Positions 11,184-19,298 of a stretch of DNA of 64,000 nt are shown one piece after another (position 1 is the first letter of the stretch; every line of letters starts with the position of its first letter). Origin of the DNA: Nannocystis exedens (lineage in GTDB: Bacteria; Myxococcota_A; Polyangia; Nannocystales; Nannocystaceae); the NCBI RefSeq assembly GCF_002343915.1, contig NZ_NETK01000001.1:9634001-9698000 (forward strand), written 5' to 3'. The translations under genes were made by a program, and so were the position numbers. The notes beneath the pieces were generated by a model. The model had not been told where the DNA came from, made no database searches, and saw nothing but the letters and a program-made list of their open reading frames with translations.

Positions 11184-12230
11184 ATGTCGTCGGTTCCGAC
11201 CCAGATCGGCCCCTACAAGGTCAAAGGCCTCGTCGGCAAGGGGGCCATGGGGGAGGTCTATGAGGGCGTCGACGCCGGTCTCGGCCGGCGGGTGGCAATC
11301 AAGATCCTCGGCAAGAAGCACCGCGAGTCCGAGGAGTTCAAGACGCGGTTCCTCCGCGAGGGCAAGGCCCTGGCGCAGATGAATCACCCCAACGTGGTGG
11401 CGGTGTACTTCATCGGCGAGCACGAGGACCGGCCGTTCCTGGCGATGGAGTTCCTCGACGGCGAGGACATCGGCGCGATGCTGAAGAAGCGGGGCGCGCT
11501 GCACCCGGGCGACGCGGCGGAGGTCATCCGCCAGGCGGCGATCGGGCTCGCCGAGACCCAGCGCGTGGGCGTCGTACACCGCGACGTGAAGCCGTCGAAC
11601 CTGGTGGTGACGTCGACCGGCATCGTCAAGGTGACCGACTTCGGCCTGGCCAAGGCGTTGCAAGAGGACCTGTCGATCACCGCCACCGGCGTGTTCGTCG
11701 GCACCCCCGACTACCTCGCGCCCGAGCAGGCGATGGGCAAGGAGGTCGACGCCCGCGCCGACGTGTACGCGCTCGGTTGCTCGCTGTTTCACATGTGCAG
11801 CGGTCACCCGCCGTTCCGCAAGGGCGGCCAGGACGACCACTACACCGCGGTGGTGCGCCGCCACCTCCGCTCGGAGCGGCCCGAGCTCAAGTACGAGATC
11901 AAGGGCTTCGACGAGGCGCTGTCCGACCTGTGCCGGCGGATGATGAGCCGCCGGCCCGACGTGCGCCCGTCGTTCGAGGAGCTCAAGGTCGGCCTCACCG
12001 AGATTTCGAAGCGCCTCGGCGGGCAGGTGCCGCCGCGCCACGCCGACGTCGAGCTGCGCTCGCCCGAGGAGATCAGCGAGAAGATCCGGCAGGAGCAGAA
12101 GAAGGCGCCGCCCGGCGCCGCGGCCGGCTCGCCGCCGAGCGGGGCGACGCGGACGACGATGATCGCGGTCGGCGTCGGCGTGACGATCGGCATCGCGCTC
12201 GGCGTTGTGCTGGCGGTGATGAGCCTGTAG
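11184..12230 (+). CDS. Hanks-type Ser/Thr protein kinase with C-terminal membrane anchor
   Basis: The 348-residue protein has an N-terminal kinase domain (about residues 8-275): Gly loop GKGAMGEVYEG, catalytic Lys in VAIKIL, HRDVKPSN, DFGLAKAL and APEQA. A basic/Pro linker leads to one C-terminal transmembrane helix (about 323-347, TMIAVGVGVTIGIALGVVLAVM) with no extracytoplasmic sensor. It is therefore a membrane-tethered kinase that probably senses through partners. Such kinases are abundant in myxobacteria. The PNP gene follows after 13 bp, so co-transcription is likely. Confidence 0.93.
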   Translation: MSSVPTQIGPYKVKGLVGKGAMGEVYEGVDAGLGRRVAIKILGKKHRESEEFKTRFLREGKALAQMNHPNVVAVYFIGEHEDRPFLAMEFLDGEDIGAMLKKRGALHPGDAAEVIRQAAIGLAETQRVGVVHRDVKPSNLVVTSTGIVKVTDFGLAKALQEDLSITATGVFVGTPDYLAPEQAMGKEVDARADVYALGCSLFHMCSGHPPFRKGGQDDHYTAVVRRHLRSERPELKYEIKGFDEALSDLCRRMMSRRPDVRPSFEELKVGLTEISKRLGGQVPPRHADVELRSPEEISEKIRQEQKKAPPGAAAGSPPSGATRTTMIAVGVGVTIGIALGVVLAVMSL

Positions 12231-12243
12231 AGCTTGGCCTCGC

Positions 12244-13068
12244 ATGCTCCACTCGGAAGACCCGCACTACCACCGCGCCGCCGAACACCTGCGTGAACGC
12301 CTCGAAGGCACCACGATCGACTGGGTCGTGGTGTCCGGCTCCGGCTTCGTCGGCATGGCCGGCGACGGGCCCGACGGGCTCGGCATGACGGTGGAGGGCT
12401 CGCTCCCGCTGCGCGGCCTCGGCCTGCCGGTGCCGACCGTCGCCGGCCACGGCACCGCGCTGGTGTTCGGCACCGTCGGCAGGCAGCGCGTGTGCGTGCA
12501 GACCGGCCGGATCCACCCCTACGAGGGCCACCCGATCAACGTCGTCACCGCGCCGCTGTGGGCGATGCTGGCCAACGGCGCCCGCGGCGTGTGCCTGACC
12601 TGCGCCGTCGGCGGGCTCGACCCGGCGCTGCGCACCGGCCAGGTGGTGCTGCTCAAGGACCAGATGAATTTGTTCGGCCCGACCCCGCTGGTCGGGCCCC
12701 GCTTCATCGACATGAGCCAGCTCTACAGCCCGCACCTGCGCGCGCGCCTGCAGGCGATCGACCCCGGGCTCGGCGCCAGCAGCCTGGCCGAGGTGGTCTA
12801 CGCCCACGCCCGCGGCCCGCAGTACGAGACCCCGGCCGAGACGGCCGCCCTGCGCGCGCTCGGCGGCCAGGTCGTCGGCATGTCGACCACCTACGAGGCG
12901 ATCCTCGCCGCCGCCCACGGCGCGGCGGTCTGCGGCGTCGGCGTGGTCACCAACGCCGCCAGCCAGGTCGGCCTCAGCCACGACGAGGTCCAGGAGCGCA
13001 CCCGCGCGGCCAAGCCCCAGGTGGCCCGCCTGCTGCGCGGCCTGCTGGCCCAACCGCCTGGCGCGTGA
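12244..13068 (+). CDS. Purine nucleoside phosphorylase, trimeric type
   Basis: The enzyme splits purine nucleosides with phosphate to base and ribose-1-phosphate. The 274-residue length fits trimeric PNP. Recognisable motifs are RIHPYEGHP, the conserved GPQYETPAE, VVGMSTTYE and the Asn segment VVTNAAS. Deviations: the N-terminal phosphate loop reads VVSGSGFVGMAG rather than the usual GSGLG, and the base-site segment is LLKDQMN where many enzymes have DHIN. It could be an MTAP/PNP variant. The last codons (QPPGA-stop) overlap the first unit of a 14-bp repeat array. Confidence 0.85.
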   Translation: MLHSEDPHYHRAAEHLRERLEGTTIDWVVVSGSGFVGMAGDGPDGLGMTVEGSLPLRGLGLPVPTVAGHGTALVFGTVGRQRVCVQTGRIHPYEGHPINVVTAPLWAMLANGARGVCLTCAVGGLDPALRTGQVVLLKDQMNLFGPTPLVGPRFIDMSQLYSPHLRARLQAIDPGLGASSLAEVVYAHARGPQYETPAETAALRALGGQVVGMSTTYEAILAAAHGAAVCGVGVVTNAASQVGLSHDEVQERTRAAKPQVARLLRGLLAQPPGA

Positions 13069-13145
13069 GACATGTTCTAAAGAGCATGCTCGAAGGGGCA
13101 TGCTCGCGCGGGCATGCTCTTCAAGACATGCCGCAAGGGCCATGC
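13057..13145. repeat. 14-bp phased palindrome array (CATG x6)
   Basis: CATG begins at 13071, 13085, 13099, 13113, 13127 and 13141, exactly 14 bp apart. A CCTG at 13057, inside the PNP reading frame, is in the same phase. Each unit reads CATG, then a pyrimidine-rich triplet, four variable bases and a purine-rich triplet, so neighbouring units are inverted-repeat partners. The PNP stop codon (13066-13068) lies inside the array. Apart from the phase the sequence is variable, so it is not a simple recent tandem duplication. Confidence 0.9.
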
Positions 13146-13216
13146 GCGATGACGGCCGCGCGCCGGCGCGGCGGGGCGGCTGACGGCCGCCGCGCGGCGT
13201 GGTATGACCGGGCGTC

Positions 13217-14278
13217 GTGAGCCTGAAGCCCGAGCGGATCGCCGCCGCAGCGCGGGCGCGCCAGGTGGCCCTGCTGGGGCTCCTGACGGCGCGGGCCGAC
13301 GCGATCGGCGAGGCGCTGGCGCGCACCCACGGGATGGTCGCGTGGGACCGGCACAAGGCGATCGGCAAGGTCCAGCGCGGGCTGTGGGCGCTCCGGGAGC
13401 GGCGCTTCCACGGCCTCGGCGGGCCGCCCGCGCGGGTGTGCGAGCGCAAGGACCAGCCGCTCGAGAGCCTGCTGATCGTCAGCGCGCTGCTGCGCCAGGG
13501 CCGACGCGTCCACCTCGAGGTCGAGGCGGGCGCGAGCGCGGTGGTGCCGGAGCTGCTGGCCGAGCTGCGCGACGAGCTGTCGCGCGAGCAGGCCGGGGAG
13601 GCGCTGACGATCGGCGCGGCCGGCGAGGCGGCCCCGGACGAGGCGCGCGACTGGGAGCGGGTCGGGGTGACGCCGGCGCGGCCGCGGGTGGCGGCGGTGC
13701 ACGCCGATGCGGACCGCGAGCTGGCCGCGTACGCGCTGGCGCTGTCGGGGCTGCGACGCGGCGGGGCCGACCCGCGGCGGATCGTGCAGGCGTTCGTGGC
13801 GGGACCGCTGGAGCGGCTCGAGCGGCACCTGCACCGACTGTGGGTCGGCGCGGCGTTCGGGCCGCCGGACGACCCGGAGATGTTCGCCGGGCCGGTCGAG
13901 CCCGCGCTGGCCGAGGTGTACCGCGTCGCCCTGGCCGCGTGGTCGGCTGTCCCCGGGGCCAGGGTGCTCTGTCCCGGAGGACAGCTCGAGCGCCCGGGCG
14001 ATCCGCGCACGTACCTCGCGCCGGCGCTGCTGCGCGCGCCGCCGATCGAGCCGCCGCCGGCCCACGCGGGGGCGATAGGGCCGCTGGTGGTGCTGCACCC
14101 GTGCGAGCCGGCCACGCTCGACGCGGCGCTGGCGGCCTGCCGCGCCCGCGGGGACGTGATCCAGCCGCTCGGGCCGGAGGCGTGGCGCCAGCAGGTCGGC
14201 ACCCCGCCGATGGCGCCGCTGCAGCCGCTCGCGCTGGGCCGCCTGCCGCCCGGGCTGCCCGAGCCGCGGCCGACGTGA
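13217..14278 (+). CDS. Aldehyde-dehydrogenase-like protein lacking the catalytic Cys
   Basis: The 353-residue protein starts at GTG 13217. Segment by segment it recalls the aldehyde dehydrogenase fold, for example PRVAAVHADADRELAAYALA (compare the region before the active site), a GGADPRR stretch where ALDHs have GQxC, PGARVLCPGG, and LVVLHPCEPATLDAALAACRA (compare the GPV...EA segment). The nucleophilic Cys and the ELGG Glu motif are not visible, and it is about 120 residues shorter than usual. I infer a degenerate or non-enzymatic ALDH relative; a LuxC-type relative is an alternative. Two 14-bp repeat pairs (13946/13960 and 13968/13982) lie in the coding sequence. Confidence 0.6.
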   Translation: MSLKPERIAAAARARQVALLGLLTARADAIGEALARTHGMVAWDRHKAIGKVQRGLWALRERRFHGLGGPPARVCERKDQPLESLLIVSALLRQGRRVHLEVEAGASAVVPELLAELRDELSREQAGEALTIGAAGEAAPDEARDWERVGVTPARPRVAAVHADADRELAAYALALSGLRRGGADPRRIVQAFVAGPLERLERHLHRLWVGAAFGPPDDPEMFAGPVEPALAEVYRVALAAWSAVPGARVLCPGGQLERPGDPRTYLAPALLRAPPIEPPPAHAGAIGPLVVLHPCEPATLDAALAACRARGDVIQPLGPEAWRQQVGTPPMAPLQPLALGRLPPGLPEPRPT

Positions 14279-14293
14279 GCGGCGCTCGTTCAC

Positions 14294-14478
14294 GAGCGAG
14301 TCGCGGGGCGTGAGCGCGGCCGATGCGGGCGCGCCGCCGGTCCGGGGCGGGGCCTCTGCGGCCGCGCGCGGGCAGGCGGCTGACCGAGCGAGTCGCGGGG
14401 CGTGAGCGCGGGCCGATGCGGGCGCGCCGCCGGGCCGTGGCGGGGCCGCTGCGGCCGCGCGCGGGCAGGCGGCTGACA
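14294..14478. repeat. Tandem duplication, about 92 bp x 2
   Basis: A segment beginning GAGCGAGTCGCGGGGCGTGA at 14294 recurs at 14386 with few differences and ends near 14478. The two copies fill the space between the ALDH-like gene and the SNF2 gene and probably arose by recent duplication. Neither copy encodes a plausible protein. Confidence 0.8.
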
Positions 14479-14491
14479 GCGCAGCCCGGTC

Positions 14492-17443
14492 GTGCTAGGC
14501 GACCGGCCCGTGCGAGCCCTCCTCGACGCCGTGCGCGCCGCGTGCAGCCCCCGCGACTGGTCGCGCGGGGTCGAGCTCGCGCGCGCCGGGGCCGTCGCGG
14601 GCGTGCGGCGCGACCGCGACGAGGTCGTGCTGCGGGTCGCGGTCAAGGGCGCGGGCAAGAGCCCGACGGTCGCGCTCTACCCCGACGACGCCGAGTGGAG
14701 CTGCGACTGCGACGAGGCCGGCGAGTGCTGCTTCCACGTCGCGGCGGCGGCGATCGCCCTCCAGCGCGCGGTCGAGGCCGGCGAGGCGATGCCGCGGGGC
14801 AGCGAGCGCGCGGGTCGGGTCGGCTACCGGTTCCGCCGGGCCGAGGGCGGGCTCGAGCTGGTGCGCGTGCGCGTGTCCGAAGGGACAGGTCCCGAAAGCA
14901 AGGAGTCGCCGCTCGGCCACAGCCTGGTGGCGATCACGAGCGGCAAGGTCGAGGGGCCGGGGATCGTGGCGACCGCGGCCGACCTCGAGGTCGAGGGGGC
15001 GCTCGGGATCTACAAGCGCGGCCCGCTCGCGCCGGTGATCACGCGCAAGCTGCTGCCGGCGCTGGCCGGCTGCGAGGACATCACGCTCGACGGCAAGAAG
15101 ATCACCGCCGGGGCCGAGCCGGCCGGCTACCACGGGCGGGTGGCGGCGTTCGAGGGCGGCAAGGGGTTTCGCCTGTACATCGTCCGCGACCCGGCGATCA
15201 CCGAGGTGTTCGCGGCCAGCGGGGTGGTGCTGTGCGGCGACGTGCTGCGCTGCTTCGACAACGGCGGGATCGGGCCCAAGGAGGCGGCCGAGCTGCGCGC
15301 GGGGCTGCAGTTCCCGCCCGAGCGCGCGGGCGAGCTGGTGGCCGAGGCCATCCCGGCCCTGCGCGCGCGGGTCAAGGGCTTCAAGGAGAAGACCGACCGC
15401 CTGCCGGTGCTGTCCGACGCGCGCCCGCGGGTGGTGTTCGAGGTCGGCCGCGCCGGCACGGGCATGTCTGTCCTTCCGGTCCTGGTCTATGGGACACCCG
15501 AGGCGGCGCGGGTCGAGGCCGGGCGGCTGGTGATCCACGGGCGCGAGGTGCCGCGCCGCGACGCGCTCGCCGAGGCCTCGCTGGTGCGCCGGCTCGGCGA
15601 GCTCGGGCTGCAGTTCGGGCGCACCACCAGCGCGGTCGGGCCGCTGGCGGTCGGCCTGGCCGAGGCGCTGCGCGGGTTCGAGGGCGGGGAGGTCGTCGGC
15701 GAGGCGCACCGCGAGTTCGTGCGCAAGGGGCCGCTGGCGGCCCGCATGGTCGCCGGCGAGGGTGGTCGATTGGGCATTGCCTTCGAGACAGGTTCTTCGG
15801 GACATGTCTCGCACGCGGACGCGCGCCGGGTGCTCGAGGCGTGGCAGGCGGGCGCGACCGAGGTGGTGCTCGACGACGGCGGGGTGGCGCCGCTGCCGGT
15901 CGACTGGCTGTCGCGGTTCGGCTCGGAGGTGGCGCTGCTGCTGGCGGCGCGCGAGCAGGGCGGCGAGCCGGCGGCGTGGGCCCGGCCGGCGCTGGCCGAG
16001 CTGTGCCGCGCGCTCGACTACCCGCCGCCGCCCGAGCTGGCCGGGCTGGCGGCGCTGATCGAGGGCTTCGAGGCGATCCCCGAGTCGCGCCTGCCGGCCG
16101 ACCTGCAGGTCGACCTGCGGCCGTACCAGCGGCGCGGCGTCGACTGGCTGGCGTTCTTGCGCGAGGCCGGGCTCGGGGCGCTCTTGGCCGACGACATGGG
16201 CCTCGGCAAGACGCTGCAGGCGCTGTGCGCGGTCCGGGGCCGGACGCTGGTGGTCGCGCCGACCAGCGTGCTGCACAACTGGGCGGCCGAGGCGGAGAAG
16301 TTCCGACCTGGCCTTCGGGTCAGCGTGTACCACGGGCCCAAGCGGCGCCTCGATCCGCAGGCCGACCTGACGCTCACCAGCTACGCGCTGCTGCGGCTCG
16401 ACGCCGAGGCGCTGGCCGGCGAGCGCTGGGACGCGGTGATCCTCGACGAGGCGCAGGCGATCAAGAACCCCGAGAGCCAGGTCGCGCGGGCGGCCTTCGG
16501 GCTGCAGGCCGGCTGGCGCCTGGCGATGACGGGCACGCCGGTGGAGAACCGCCTCGACGAGCTGTGGAGCCAGATCCACTTCATCAACCCGGGGCTGCTC
16601 GGCGGGCGCGCGGACTTCCAGGAGCGCTTCGGCCGGCCGATCGGCGACGGCGACCAGGCGGCGGCGCGCGCGTTGCGGCGCCGGATCGCCCCGTTCGTGC
16701 TGCGCCGGCGCAAGCAGGAGGTGGCGCGCGAGCTGCCGCCGCGCACCGAGGTGGTGCTGCGCTGCACCCTCGACGCGCGCGAGCGGGCCGTCTACGACGC
16801 GGTCCGGGCGGCCACCCACGAGGAGGTGGTGGCGCAGCTGCAGGCCGGCGGCGGGGTGCTGGCGGCCCTCGAGGCGCTGCTGCGCCTGCGTCAGGCGGCG
16901 TGCCACGCGGCGCTGGTGCCGGGCCAGTCGGCGGCGCGCTCGTCGAAGCTCGAGCTGCTGCTCGAGACGCTGACCGAGGCGATCGCCGAGGGCCACAAGG
17001 CGCTGGTGTTCTCGCAGTGGACCAGCCTGCTCGATCTGTGCGAGCCGGGGCTGCAGGCGGCGGGCCTGCTGTTCTGCCGCCTCGACGGCTCGACGCGCGA
17101 CCGCGCCGGGGTGGTGGCGCGCTTCCAGGACCCGGCGGGGCCGCCGGTGATGCTGATCTCGCTCAAGGCCGGCGGCACGGGCCTCAACCTGACGGCGGCC
17201 GACCACGTGTTCCTGCTCGACCCGTGGTGGAACCCCGCCGTCGAGGACCAGGCGGCCGACCGCGCCCACCGCATCGGCCAGGAGCGCCCGGTGATCGTGC
17301 ATCGCCTGGTCGCCGAAGACACGGTCGAGGAGCGGATCCTGGCCCTGCAGGCGCGCAAGCGGGCGATCGCCGAGGCGGCCCTCGAGGACGCCGCGGGGGC
17401 GGCGGCGATCACCCGCAGCGACCTGCTGGCGCTGCTCGAGTGA
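14492..17443 (+). CDS. SWIM zinc-finger SNF2-family ATPase
   Basis: A 983-residue nucleic-acid-dependent ATPase of the Swi2/Snf2 type, related to RapA/HepA-like remodelers. An N-terminal SWIM motif (CDCDEAGECCFH, about residues 71-82) is a putative zinc/DNA-binding site. After a long middle region the helicase core begins near residue 540: LRPYQRRGVDWL, Walker A DDMGLGKT, DEAQ box in LDEAQAIKN, TGTPVENR, then ISLKAGGTGLNLT and the arginine motif DRAHRIGQ. The start is GTG 14492, or GTG 14510 as alternative. The middle region carries 14-bp repeat pairs, e.g. 14872/14886 and 15789/15803. The stop codon abuts a repeat array. Confidence 0.92.
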   Translation: MLGDRPVRALLDAVRAACSPRDWSRGVELARAGAVAGVRRDRDEVVLRVAVKGAGKSPTVALYPDDAEWSCDCDEAGECCFHVAAAAIALQRAVEAGEAMPRGSERAGRVGYRFRRAEGGLELVRVRVSEGTGPESKESPLGHSLVAITSGKVEGPGIVATAADLEVEGALGIYKRGPLAPVITRKLLPALAGCEDITLDGKKITAGAEPAGYHGRVAAFEGGKGFRLYIVRDPAITEVFAASGVVLCGDVLRCFDNGGIGPKEAAELRAGLQFPPERAGELVAEAIPALRARVKGFKEKTDRLPVLSDARPRVVFEVGRAGTGMSVLPVLVYGTPEAARVEAGRLVIHGREVPRRDALAEASLVRRLGELGLQFGRTTSAVGPLAVGLAEALRGFEGGEVVGEAHREFVRKGPLAARMVAGEGGRLGIAFETGSSGHVSHADARRVLEAWQAGATEVVLDDGGVAPLPVDWLSRFGSEVALLLAAREQGGEPAAWARPALAELCRALDYPPPPELAGLAALIEGFEAIPESRLPADLQVDLRPYQRRGVDWLAFLREAGLGALLADDMGLGKTLQALCAVRGRTLVVAPTSVLHNWAAEAEKFRPGLRVSVYHGPKRRLDPQADLTLTSYALLRLDAEALAGERWDAVILDEAQAIKNPESQVARAAFGLQAGWRLAMTGTPVENRLDELWSQIHFINPGLLGGRADFQERFGRPIGDGDQAAARALRRRIAPFVLRRRKQEVARELPPRTEVVLRCTLDARERAVYDAVRAATHEEVVAQLQAGGGVLAALEALLRLRQAACHAALVPGQSAARSSKLELLLETLTEAIAEGHKALVFSQWTSLLDLCEPGLQAAGLLFCRLDGSTRDRAGVVARFQDPAGPPVMLISLKAGGTGLNLTAADHVFLLDPWWNPAVEDQAADRAHRIGQERPVIVHRLVAEDTVEERILALQARKRAIAEAALEDAAGAAAITRSDLLALLE

Positions 17444-17512
17444 GCTCGGGGGCATGTCGATCGGGGCATGTTCGATGGCGCATGTCTCTCACGGCATGTC
17501 CCTAGGAACATG
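17439..17512. repeat. 14-bp phased palindrome array (CATG x5)
   Basis: CATG begins at 17453, 17467, 17481, 17495 and 17509, exactly 14 bp apart. The SNF2 stop codon falls in a degenerate unit at 17439. The array fills the space between the convergent 3' ends of the SNF2 gene and the FG-GAP lipoprotein gene. Adjacent units such as the CATGTCCC/GGAACATG pair can form stem-loops. Confidence 0.9.
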
Positions 17513-17559
17513 TCTTCCCGGCTAGCCACGCGGCGGGGCGGATGAGCCCCGCTCCGCGG

Positions 17560-18933
17560 TCACGGGCGGTTGTAGGCGACGACGACCATGCCGATCTGGT
17601 GGCCGGAGCCGATGATGTCGGGGCTGCCGTCGCCCTCGAGGTCGGCGATGTGCAGCGCGTCGCCCTCGTTCAGCCTGTCGAGCGAGACGCGTTTGTGCTG
17701 GGCGAAGCCGCCCTGGCCGTCGCCGCGGCGGATCGACCCCAGGGTGTCGTCGCCGGCGGTGACGAGGTCGAGCGTGCCGTCGCTGTCGAGGTCCCCGAGG
17801 GCGATCAGACGAGCGCCGCAGTGGACCGGGTAGCGCGCGGTGACCGGAAAGTCGCCGCCGGACTGGAGGAAGACGACGAGCTCGCTGGTCTCGAACTGGT
17901 TGTTGGTGGCGACGCCGGCGAGGTCGCCGAGGCCGTCGCCGTCGAAGTCGGCGACCACGAACTCGTGGAACTCCAGCTCGGGCGGCGGGGCGAGGAGCAG
18001 CTGGGTCTGGACGTTGCCCTGATGGTGGACGATCCGCCCGCCGCCGGCGTCGACGAACACGAAGTCGTCGGCGCGGCCGTCGGCGTCGAGCGCCCCGAGC
18101 ACGTAGTTCGGCACGGCTTGCTCGAGGACCGGCCCCGCGGACACGGTGAAGCCGCCGTCGCCGTCGCCGAGCAGGACGGCGAGGCCGTCGAGGTCCTCGG
18201 TGTTGGCGAGGGTGACGATGTCGAGGTGGCCGTCGTCGTTCCAGTCGACCGCGTCGAGGGTCATGACGTTCTCGGCGAGGTGGACGACCTGGTCGACGGC
18301 GAGGCCGCCCTCACCGTCGAGGAAGAGGGCGTGGACGCTGACGCCGTCGGGGCCGATCGAGCTGGCGAGGACGTCGACGACGCCGTCCTCGTCGAGGTCG
18401 CCGGTGGCGCGGACGAGCGGCTGGTCGCCGAGGACCTGCCCCCACGGCTTGGAGTTCGCGGTCAGCGGCGCGAACAGCTCGGCGCGGAGGGTGTGGTCCT
18501 CGAGGGTGGTGAGCACGTCGGCGCCGTGGAGGTCGTCGAGCGGGAGGACGACGCTCGAGGTGACCGGCTGCGAGCCGAAGCCGAGGGTGCCGGAGAAGCA
18601 CAGCTCGCCGACGGCGAACTGCCCGTCGTCGCAGGTGGCCGCGGCGGGGATGGTGTCGAGGATCTTGCAGGTGCCGAGCTCGCCGCCCCCGGGGTCGGTC
18701 GCGGTGCCGGGGTCGGTGGTGGGCATGGTGTCCGTGCCGGTGTCGGTGGCGGGCCCTTCGGTGCCGTTGCCCGGACCCCCGGTGCTGTCGCCCGGCCCCT
18801 CGGTGGTGTCGCCCGAGCCTCCGCTGCCGCCGGAGGCGTGCTCGCAGTCGCCGATGCAATGCTTGATGTCGAGGTCGCAGGCGGAGAGGAGAGAGAGGAG
18901 GATAGGGAGGGTCGAGATCGGGTGGATACGCAT
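17560..18933 (-). CDS. FG-GAP repeat lipoprotein
   Basis: The 457-residue protein has a lipoprotein signal peptide ending LLSLLSAC, a Gly/Ser/Thr/Pro linker (about residues 32-75), then a beta-propeller-like region of FG-GAP/VCBS repeats. The Ca-binding type motifs are easy to see: DLDEDGVVDVL, DWNDDGHLDIV, DFDGDGLGDLAG, DLDSDGTLDLV and DLEGDGSPDII. Such proteins are surface-exposed and often mediate adhesion or binding. It lies downstream of the fused sigma-factor gene; in the second sigma module the same position holds a vWA lipoprotein, suggesting each module controls a surface protein. Confidence 0.88.
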   Translation of the reverse strand: MRIHPISTLPILLSLLSACDLDIKHCIGDCEHASGGSGGSGDTTEGPGDSTGGPGNGTEGPATDTGTDTMPTTDPGTATDPGGGELGTCKILDTIPAAATCDDGQFAVGELCFSGTLGFGSQPVTSSVVLPLDDLHGADVLTTLEDHTLRAELFAPLTANSKPWGQVLGDQPLVRATGDLDEDGVVDVLASSIGPDGVSVHALFLDGEGGLAVDQVVHLAENVMTLDAVDWNDDGHLDIVTLANTEDLDGLAVLLGDGDGGFTVSAGPVLEQAVPNYVLGALDADGRADDFVFVDAGGGRIVHHQGNVQTQLLLAPPPELEFHEFVVADFDGDGLGDLAGVATNNQFETSELVVFLQSGGDFPVTARYPVHCGARLIALGDLDSDGTLDLVTAGDDTLGSIRRGDGQGGFAQHKRVSLDRLNEGDALHIADLEGDGSPDIIGSGHQIGMVVVAYNRP

Positions 18934-19298
18934 GGTGGCCTTTCAGCGAGTGAGTGCCTCGAGGCCCGAGGTTCCGTTCGCCGATTTTCGCGCGACCGCG
19001 AGGAGCGTGGTGCGGCCCGGACGCGCGGCGTCCGGCGGGAGGCGCGATGCCCTCGCACCGGGCGCGCTTCGTCCGCTCTTTGCGAGCACAGCGCGCAGGC
19101 CGTGAGGCACGCGTGATGGAACATGTCCGATGGGACATGTTTTAGCGCGGCCGCGCCGGGTCAGGCGCGATGGCAGGTCCGGAGGGACATGTGCTCTCAT
19201 AGTGGCGAAGATGTCCCGTGAGACATGAGATCGAAAGGGCATGTCGGAAAGGACATGCACCGGCGGTCGCGCGGGTCGCGAGGACCAGGGCGCCGCGC
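18934..19298. repeat. Intergenic stretch with 14-bp phased repeats
   Basis: No gene is seen. CATG or close variants occur at 19122, 19136, 19174 (CAGG), 19188, 19210 (GATG), 19224, 19240 and 19254. Most intervals are 14 bp; one is 16 bp and the gaps 19136-19174 and 19188-19210 are longer. The array lies downstream of the sigma-fusion gene. The part nearest the FG-GAP gene (18934-19120) should hold its promoter, but I see no clear -35/-10 pair. Confidence 0.75.

Noticed and set aside
13071..13145. CRISPR array
   Set aside because: The period is 14 bp, with variable bases inside the unit, no 25-40 bp conserved repeat, no spacers and no cas genes.
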